Source: Calliopum simillimum
Taxonomy: Eukaryota; Arthropoda; Insecta; Diptera; Lauxaniidae
Length of the DNA: 64,000 bases
Direction: 5' to 3'
Assembly: GCA_951812925.1 (NCBI GenBank)
Contig: OX638371.1
Location: 115,715,124-115,779,123, forward strand
In this document: positions 56,921 through 64,000 of the stretch, piece after piece
Position numbering within the stretch: the first letter of the stretch is position 1
Layout of the letters: each line of letters opens with the position of its first letter
Notes under the pieces: model-generated
What the model saw: the letters and a program-made list of their open reading frames with translations, nothing else
What the model was told of the DNA's origin: nothing
The model's database searches: none
Program-made: the position numbers and the translations under genes

Positions 56921-58119
56921 CTACAACTCAATGTTTAAAATTATTTTGTTCAAATGTTGCCCACGACTAGATCTTAAATGGTTAATTCTGTGGGTCTAAT
57001 TTTCAATAACTCTTTCGAGCATATCGGCCGGTACAATGGCGAAGGGGGCCGATGAATGTTTTTAAAATCTTTACATATAATTTAGAAAAAAAATCTAATC
57101 ACTTGGTTTGAGAGGGGGGCCGATCGCGCCCATTTCCCCCCTTGGATCCGCCACTGGGCCGGTATTCCTTGAATAACAAGAGCTATGTTGGTTTCAAAAG
57201 CGTCAACAGTTTCAAGTTTGTCGACATAAACAAGTGATATAACATATCCCCAAAGAAAGAAATCCAATGCCATCACATGATCTTGGTGGCCAATTAACAG
57301 GAACATTTCTTGAGATGATGTTTTCATCGAACGTTTCCCTCAATAAAGCGATTGTGTCTCCAGCTGTATGGCATGATCCGCTGTCCTGTTGAAACCAGAG
57401 ATCGGCTTCACTAATATCCTGAAATTTTGCCAACAAAATTTCCTTGATCATTGCTCTGTAGCAAGTACCATTGAAAGTTACACGGGTTCCATTCGCATTT
57501 ATGAAGAGATACGGTCCGATGATGCCTCCTGCCCATAAACCACACCAAACAGTACATATATCGGAATACATTGGAAGCTCTTGGATTTTTTGCAATTTTG
57601 CTTGTTAACGTCGCCGTTCAACCAGAAATGAGCTTCGTCGCTAAACACAATTTTTCGATAAAATAATGGATCAATTTGAAGTTGTTGTTGAAGGCCCATA
57701 AGCCGAAATTAAAACGTACACCAAGATCAGCCGGCTTCAATCCTTGTACGAGCTGTATTTTATAGGCCTTCAGACCAAGATCACGCCTCAAGATACTCCA
57801 CAATGATCCATAAGAAATGCCCAAAGCCTGAGATCGGCGACGAATAGATTGTTCACGGTTTTCAAGAATACTCTCTGCTACTGCAGCAATATTCTCTAAA
57901 TTACGGGCTCTATGCACTCTGGTTGAATAATAAATGTCCAAAAGTGTAAAATTGCTTCGAAATCTGGTGATGGTGTTACGAATAGTTTGCTCATTTAGGC
58001 GCTCATAACGATCAAAATGATGTTGAAGAACTAACTCTATAGCATTCTCTAACTGATGACTGATTTTTGTAGTAAGTTTCCACAATCAATAAACGTTGTT
58101 CAGGAGTAAGCCTATTCAT
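56921..58119 (-). pseudogene. mariner/Tc1-superfamily transposase, nearly full length but broken
   Basis: Minus strand, from MNRLTPEQRLLIVETYYKNQ (ATG at 58119) through a helix-turn-helix region (NEQTIRNTITRFRSNFTLLD), FSDEAHFWLNGDVNKQNC (first Asp), TVWCGLWAGGIIGPYLFINA, WFQQDSGSCHTAGDTI (second Asp), NWPPRSCD and ALDFFLWGYVISLVY (third acidic region), to a C-terminal SRGQHL block. At least three frameshifts, an in-frame stop in the last part, and a 124-bp hAT MITE at 57034-57157 disrupt it. Its length fits the roughly 340-residue transposases of this group, which are widespread in insects. The 5' side may extend to GGATCACCCC near 58233. Confidence 0.85.
57034..57157 (-). mobile_element. 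124-bp hAT-type MITE, copy 2, inside the broken transposase
   Basis: GGCCGGTA is perfectly duplicated on both sides (57026-57033 and 57158-57165). The ends are CAATGGCG and, inversely, CAGTGGCGGATCC. The interior shares CCCCTCTCAAACC and TTATATGTAAAGATTTT with the copy at 21603-21747. Removing the MITE and one target copy restores the transposase reading across IQGIP to the next residues, so the insertion came after the transposase copy. Confidence 0.9.
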
Positions 58120-58239
58120 GATTGAGTCGCATTTAAAAGTCATACACAAAAGTCATATGAACAAGTCATTTGACACATAACAGCTGTCAAAACAATCCAG
58201 TTGGAAAAGGGACTTCGTATTGGATCACCCCAAAAAAAA

Positions 58240-60199
58240 AATGTTTTTTTTTTCCTGTTTTTTTCGAGTGGAAATTTCGGTTTTTTGAAGAAATAGCCAT
58301 ATACGAAATTCCAGAACAATTGTCACCTACAAAACAAAAACATTTTATTTTTCCTAATTTCGGGTGCTGAGGGTTCACAGTGGGTGTTGCAGAAAATTAA
58401 AGCAATAACGGAAAACAATAACAACAATAAAAAATAATAATTCATTTTCTTAGAAATAATGTAAAATAAAAAAAAATTAAACACAAAATTTTCGAAATAA
58501 GAAATATGTACAAATGTTATAGAGGTACATGTACAAATACGCAGATACACTAAATAAATAATTGTAGGTATCTATGAGATATGTTTATTTTGCTTTACTT
58601 TATTTATTGTTGCTGCTGTTGTTGTTATTGTTTTTTTTTTTTTTTTGTAATTACAGCAATGAAATATAAATTTTTTTTTAGATATTTAATTGAATTTGCT
58701 GTAAATATATTGCTGTTGTTGTTGTTGTTGCTTTGTTGTAAAATGCATTAATTTAATGTTTGGTCTCTCCCTAACAACATGCGACTTCTTGTTGTTGTTC
58801 GTTGTTGTTGCAATTGCCTGTAAGTGGGATGTAGTGACTGACGTTGTAGAAATTTCACTGTAGGTGCAGCAGCGCCGTGAAATGTTTTTTCCAGTGGCAC
58901 TAGCAAGGGGGGAGCACTTATGTGGCGGTGGTCCTACTAACTCAAGCACAAAATAAAAATTTACTTTTTGATTTGGCATCCGGCTGCTTACTCAGATATC
59001 CTTGCTTGAAGTTCGAGAAAACGCTGTTTTCAGGCTTATGGCGCAGCTACAGGAAATACTGAAATATCTTTTTTTAATGAATAACATCGCATAGAAACAC
59101 TCTTCTTTGTCAAAATATACCTCCAAACTTTTCCAATAGGACTCTTACTTTTCGAATTATCATCTTTTGAATAGAAGATACTTCAGCCCCATACAAAGGA
59201 CAATATATTTCAGGGGCGTGGCATCTCCCATTTTTTATCTAAAGGCCTTTCCTGTATTGTCACTAAAACATTTCGTACCATACAGTAGACTTAACTCATT
59301 TTGATTGTTTTTTGTGGTTTCGATACTAATACATATAGTTTTGTTCTTTGTGTGCGGGCTAAAATACCTTTTCTTCAAAGACTTATAACTCGAGTAGAAA
59401 GATTCATATTGGAAAAGTTTGAGGATATATTTTGATAAGGAAGAGTTTAAGTTTCGAGTCCCAGGAAGCTTTCGAAATAGAACCACAAAATCATGCACTC
59501 CCCTAAGACAAAAACAAAAAAAAAAAACACATTAAGCACTGCACTGTTTGGCTATAGAACATTCTTAAGTCATTAGAAAGAAGATGCCTCCAACATATGC
59601 AACCACAAATAAAATATCTAAAAGTCAGCAGCAACAATAGCAACAACAAAAACAAAAACATTAAATTTAAAATGTAATGATAATAATAATAATAATACGA
59701 GATATAACCATGAGAGTACAACATTGGATTGCTGCGCCGATTTGCGTTTCATTATGTTGCTGCTGCTGCTGCCATGGCATACGACGGAACGTAACGCAAT
59801 GCAACGCATTGCATCACATTGCATGCGAGCCAAGTCATTTATAAAATGTATCTAGATACAATTAAAGAAATGCAGCTGCAAGTCAAATGGCGTATGTAAA
59901 AAACATAATTTAATTTAATTATGGGAAGCGCTGCTGCCGACACACACATTACAAATGCGTGTTTGTGTGTGTGTGTGCTGCATACAAAAAAGGAAATTAA
60001 TGCGAAACAAAAATAATAAAAACAAATCATCTTTAAAGTTAAAAAAAAAAGAAGAAGAAAAACATTTTTAATCAATAAAATATTTGTGGTGGTTTTTCTT
60101 CCTTTCTTTTATTATAATTACAAATTATCGCCATCTCTTTCTTGCATTTTATTATTTAACTAAAGTGCTTTTCTCCATATTTTGTAGGATTTTATGCGT
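58240..60199. other. Noncoding DNA with triplet and dinucleotide tracts
   Basis: Includes CTG/GTT triplets (58603-58634, 58712-58740), AAT and CAA runs (59626-59700) and a (GT)n tract (59962-59975). The frames encode Leu/Gln/Cys homopolymer-like stretches. A lone GGGGCGTGGCATCTCCC block near 59213 may be a scrap of a DINE-type minisatellite. Confidence 0.45.
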
Positions 60200-61795
60200 A
60201 TTTTTTTTTTTTCTATGCACAGTGGGAAAAATGCTTTAAATTATAATGAAAAATTTTTTTCAGGCTAATATTTCTAAAAGATTTGCCAATGAATGAAAGT
60301 TTCAAACAAAAAGCCTGTGTAAAGTTGGCAAAATATGATAAAGGTTTTTTTTATCTAAGTAATCCTTATAGTTACGCAGCTGGTGGCAGAAAATTTATGT
60401 GATAACATCGTCAGACAGTATATATACGTTTTTTGTGCAGATTGGAGTAAAGCAATCAATATAAGCAATGACTGCCAACTATTTGTTGCTGATTTTCAAA
60501 ACGGTGGCTCTTCAAAAATTTTAACAAAAATAAATCTTTTCTCTTTTGAAAGGTGGATGAAAAACATTCGTTTTTCAAAAGATTTCCGTAAAAAAAATTT
60601 AAAAAAAAAACTTTTGGGCAAATTAATTTTGCAGATTTTTCGAAACAGGGCCGTCATTTCGTCAATATTCTTTTGATTTATATTGGAAATATTGGTTTTT
60701 TGTTTACCTTGTATTTTCAAAGCAATGGAAATTATATTCTTCTTCTTTGAAATTTTTTTTTTTTTTTTTTTGGCCACCTAGTGGGTGTAAATCAAAGCAC
60801 AAAATAAAGTCAAAAAATTGGCACTTGTCTTTACAGAAAAAAAAAACTCCTGTGGCTCTAACAATCATTCAAGGCAAAACAAGTCTTCTACAAAACGTTT
60901 GTTTTTCATTCACCTTTCTGTAAAAAAAATTATGTTTTGAGAAAATTAACTTTTAAAATTTTTCAAAAAAATGGCCGCCAAATTTTAAAATGGAAATCAA
61001 AATAACGTTTAAAATGCTACAAGAATCCACAAACAATAATTAAAAAAAATTATTTTTGACAAAATGGCGGAACTTGGAAAAAATATGCATCGATTTTTCG
61101 CAAAAACACTACTTTGACACTTTAAAGTTCCATGCCCATAACTTGCAAAAAAAAAATTTTACTGCAAAACTAATAATGAGAGGTCTCCATACTAAGCATT
61201 TAGAATAGTTCTGTAAATATTTATAAAAATCTGAGAACCCAACTGCAAATTTCGTAAAACTCGAGCAGAAAAGCGTCAATAGTTCTCTCAAATGTCCCTA
61301 GCATAAAAATATAAGAGGCAGACGCTTTTTAGAATATCGGCATTTCCACCAAAAGGTACACCGTAAGCCAAAAATTTAAATCATCACATCTCTGAAAATA
61401 TTTATCGCACATGAAAGAGATTTGATACATGTATACAGAGTGAAAGGGCAAATAATGTTTCCTGGAAAAATGGACAATGCCACTTCCTAAAAAAACGAAA
61501 ATTCATAATTTATGAGATTTGGTGCACATGTAAAATGAATAGGCAAAAATGACATACTTTGGAAAAATAAAGGTGATCCACCATTCACTTGGGAATCCTG
61601 GTTTTTTGAAAGATTTTCAATTTAAAATTTGTATGGTGGAAAAAATGTCACGTTCATATTGTCACGTATCGATTCAGATAATGATCAAAACAAAAAAAAG
61701 TACAGATGATTTTTGAATCAAACAAAATACATTATAAAATAACATTGTTGCGCAAGATTCTAAAACTAGTCGCATTAAAAAATTCTAACTTGTTT
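60200..61795. repeat. Possible large decayed palindrome
   Basis: GAAAGGTGGATGAAAAACA (near 60549) has an inverse-like partner GTTTTTCATTCACCTTTC (near 60901). Blocks of T-rich and TGGCCGCC/GGCCGTC sequence suggest further weak symmetry. Boundaries cannot be set by eye. No coding frame is credible. Confidence 0.3.
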
Positions 61796-62032
61796 CGGTG
61801 ACTTTCTTTGAATAGGCACGAAAACTACTTTTATTTTTTCACGTTCGTTTTGTGTCTTGGAACCAGATCTTCGCCCGCTATTAAAGTTGGCACTCATTAT
61901 AGAGCCACCTAAGAGCTATAATGTTAAGTAAAAGCCAACATAAAAATATGATCTACTTCCACATTTTTTGTACTTTAAGTGTGTACGACGGTCACGTTCG
62001 TCACCTGGGAAATACCCATTGGTCATAGGCCG
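61796..62032 (+). repeat. Dispersed repeat, copy 2 (partner of 1-272)
   Basis: Matches the first 272 bases of the window in order and orientation (TTTGAATAGGCACGAAAACT, TTAAAGTTGGCACTC, TGTACGACGGTCACGTTCGT), with indels in the T-rich middle. The match fades after CACCTGG..ATACCCAT. It shows that the repeat is mobile or segmentally duplicated. Confidence 0.75.
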
Positions 62033-63246
62033 AAATATACTCTGCTATGGAAATGCGAGCTGGACAAAGTTTGAATTAGAATATATTCTGAACTATAAGT
62101 CGTAGGAAAAAAACTCACTCCGTTTTGTTTGGAAAATAGGCGTGGTCATTGACACTTTCCATCTCCATTTTGAAAATTTTCTTAACTACCTGTAACCAAT
62201 TGCCATAGAAACACACAATTTGTAATCTGCCGAGTATTGTATGGGAAGACCTCACTGTGCGTCATACGGCAAAAACTACCAGCAACAAAACATATTTAAG
62301 ACAGTGGGGTAGATACACAGATAACTTTAAAGAAAAGCAATCAACATGCCACATGTTTAGAGTTTTATAATAAAGCAAATTAAAAACAAATACATGCTGC
62401 CGCTAAGCAGTTGTTGTTGTTGTTGTTGTTTTTGTTGTTGCAATGAACTCTTCTCAAATGCGAATGCACTCGATATGAATTTCCTTACATCATCCAATTG
62501 CAATCAAATCCACACATCCCCAATGCCATTCATCTCCAACATCATCATCATTCTCATCACCAACAACAACAAGTTTAATATTGTAATTATTTATATTATT
62601 TTTAGATGAATATCTTTCGACTATTCCAGTCATCTCCTCGTTGAAGGCATCTGTTTGAAGTTTCTTTTTTTTCTGATCTTTTTCTTTGTTTATTTAATGC
62701 TCGTGCATTTAAAATATAAAAGATATTCATATGTTATTCATTAGATACATATGATATGGGTACGTGCAATGTGGGGCTCATTTCTTAGACAGGGGTGGGG
62801 ATTTATAATAATTATTCTTGGTAAAAATTAATTTTCTATGCAATGAAATTTTCATCTGATTTCATAAAACATTATAAATAGGAACATATTTTTCAAATTG
62901 CTAGTAAGTATATGGGAGATTCAACTCACGAGAGAAAAAAAATACATAATTTTCGGCACAAATAATTTTGTTTTCATCTGAGACAGACAAGTTCCGTTCG
63001 AAAAATTAATATGCACAAAGGAGACTGAGAACATAAGGAAAATTATGTTATTGAGCGGTGTTTGTTAGATCCAATTATTTTTTTTATCACTAAGAAATAA
63101 AAATCAGATTTTTAAATCTCCAATAGTCTGAGGTTTTTTCAGTTTTCAGTCTTTAATTTTTTTTTTTTATTTTTTCAAAAAATTTATCAAATTGAGTTTT
63201 CAGCTGTTAAGCTCACGTTTGTCAGCAAAATGCTAGGCTTACTTTA
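62033..63246. other. Noncoding DNA, nothing identified
   Basis: (GTT)n at 62410-62431 and CAT/CAA-rich DNA near 62535-62575. AATAGGCGTGGTC near 62136 is a possible scrap of a minisatellite. No gene was seen. Confidence 0.4.
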
Positions 63247-63478
63247 AACCAAAGCACCCACGAAAAAATTTTGTGTGACGTAAAACGCTTAAAATCCTTC
63301 GAAAAATTGGTGTGGATTTTTTCAGAATTTTTGGAATTTTTTTTTTTATTTTTTTGACCAAGTTTGGAAAAATTATAAAATATCTCAAAAAATTTTGGAA
63401 AAATTCACACGTATTCCTTGAAAATTTCCAAGCATTTTTTACCTTATACACCTTTATCGTAAGTTCCTTTGCTTTTAA
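63247..63478. repeat. Hairpin repeat family H1, copy 3
   Basis: AAACCAAAGCACCCACGA with AAAACGCTTAAAATCCTTCG at the left mirrors CCAAGCATTTTTTACC and TCGTAAGTTCCTTTGCTTTT at the right. Landmarks correspond to copies at 1844-2049 and 34790-35170. Both strands carry short Phe/Lys-rich frames that come from the symmetry. Confidence 0.6.
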
Positions 63479-64000
63479 GTACAATAGGTATCGTTTTCCT
63501 GACCCCGTTGTTGAAAAACGTAAAAAAATCTAATTTTGGTACCATATATTACCTTTAAAAAAAAAAATTTTTTTTAAATGCTAAAATTTTTGTAAGAACA
63601 TAATCTTTATTTCAAAATGGCTCTTGGATATCCATTTTTTAATGAAAAAATAAAGCTATGACCAAAAAACATGTTTTTTTTTTTGGCCAAAAGAGGCTTT
63701 CAGTAGAATGAAAAGAGCTCCATTGGTTTTTATACAGATATCGTTTTTAAGAGTCCCTCTAACTTTCGAGTCGGTTTTGGGATGAATCTAAATTTCGACC
63801 TGGTCTATTGAAATTAACTTCAAAATTTGGCAATTACTGTAAAACACTACTGGTTTCATAAAGAATGTACGGAAATTCCCAAAACGGACAAATATTTTCG
63901 AAGCAGCAGCAGTTCAATATTTTCTTTTACGAGATAGATGGCGCAATAAATAACAAAAATAAAATTATAAATACAAACTTTTGTAGCTAATTATGATCTC
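63479..64000. other. Noncoding DNA to the window end
   Basis: AT-rich, with no recognisable frame, RNA gene or repeat end. Confidence 0.4.

Noticed and set aside
59503..59833. Leu/Val-rich membrane-protein-like frames on the minus strand
   Set aside because: They are translations of CAA/AAT triplet runs that mimic hydrophobic segments.

Overview
This is non-prokaryotic DNA: very AT-rich, with A/T homopolymers, (CAG)n/(CAA)n, (GT)n and (CA)n tracts, almost no long open frames, and dense in decayed transposable elements. Several repeats are typical of higher flies (Diptera, Brachycera). They include a mini-me/DINE-1-like family with (GTCY)n and (TA)n microsatellites around a conserved core, mariner relics and a 5'-truncated non-LTR retrotransposon. 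I cannot resolve genus. No host protein-coding gene can be called with confidence, so the window is best read as intergenic or deep intronic DNA.

Layout. 1-3.0 kb: part of a dispersed repeat that recurs near the right edge, then a 1.39-kb terminal-inverted-repeat (TIR) element flanked by CAATTG. 3.5-8.65 kb: the 3' end of a non-LTR retrotransposon (RNase H domain) split by a 4.27-kb element with CATCGATG-rich ends, which itself holds further nested elements. 8.65-10.2 kb: a CAAGAC-rich repeat, a 368-bp palindromic element, and a 437-bp MITE in TTAA. 11.5-12.9 kb: a 1.41-kb palindrome. 14.9-16.1 kb: a degenerate repeat and a mariner transposase relic. 17.6 and 23 kb: two decayed minisatellites with a period near 135-140 bp. 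21.6 kb: a 145-bp hAT-type MITE. 26.0-27.1 kb: a complete mini-me/Helentron-like element. 28.4-29.2, 33.7-34.5, 34.8-35.2 and 35.2-35.8 kb: small TIR or palindromic elements. 31.2-32.3 kb: a decayed satellite. 37.9-43.6 kb: one palindromic element of about 1 kb inflated to 5.7 kb by mini-me/Helentron-like insertions and a 1551-bp tandem duplication. 44.4-45.4 kb: a 485-bp tandem repeat carrying two tRNA-Lys-derived pseudogenes. 47-58 kb: mariner fragments, a palindromic MITE, a 1.74-kb pogo-like element and a broken mariner/Tc1-type transposase hit by a 124-bp hAT MITE. 58.2-64 kb: simple repeats, a further hairpin repeat, and the second copy of the left-edge repeat.

No genes work together here. 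The value of the window is its insertion record. Nesting, empty sites preserved in the opposite arm of a palindrome, empty sites in paralogous repeats, and target-site duplications give a relative history of several families. Two mini-me/Helentron-like copies 15.7 kb apart differ by little more than microsatellite length, so that family moved recently. All identifications come from reading the sequence by eye; no database or folding program was used.
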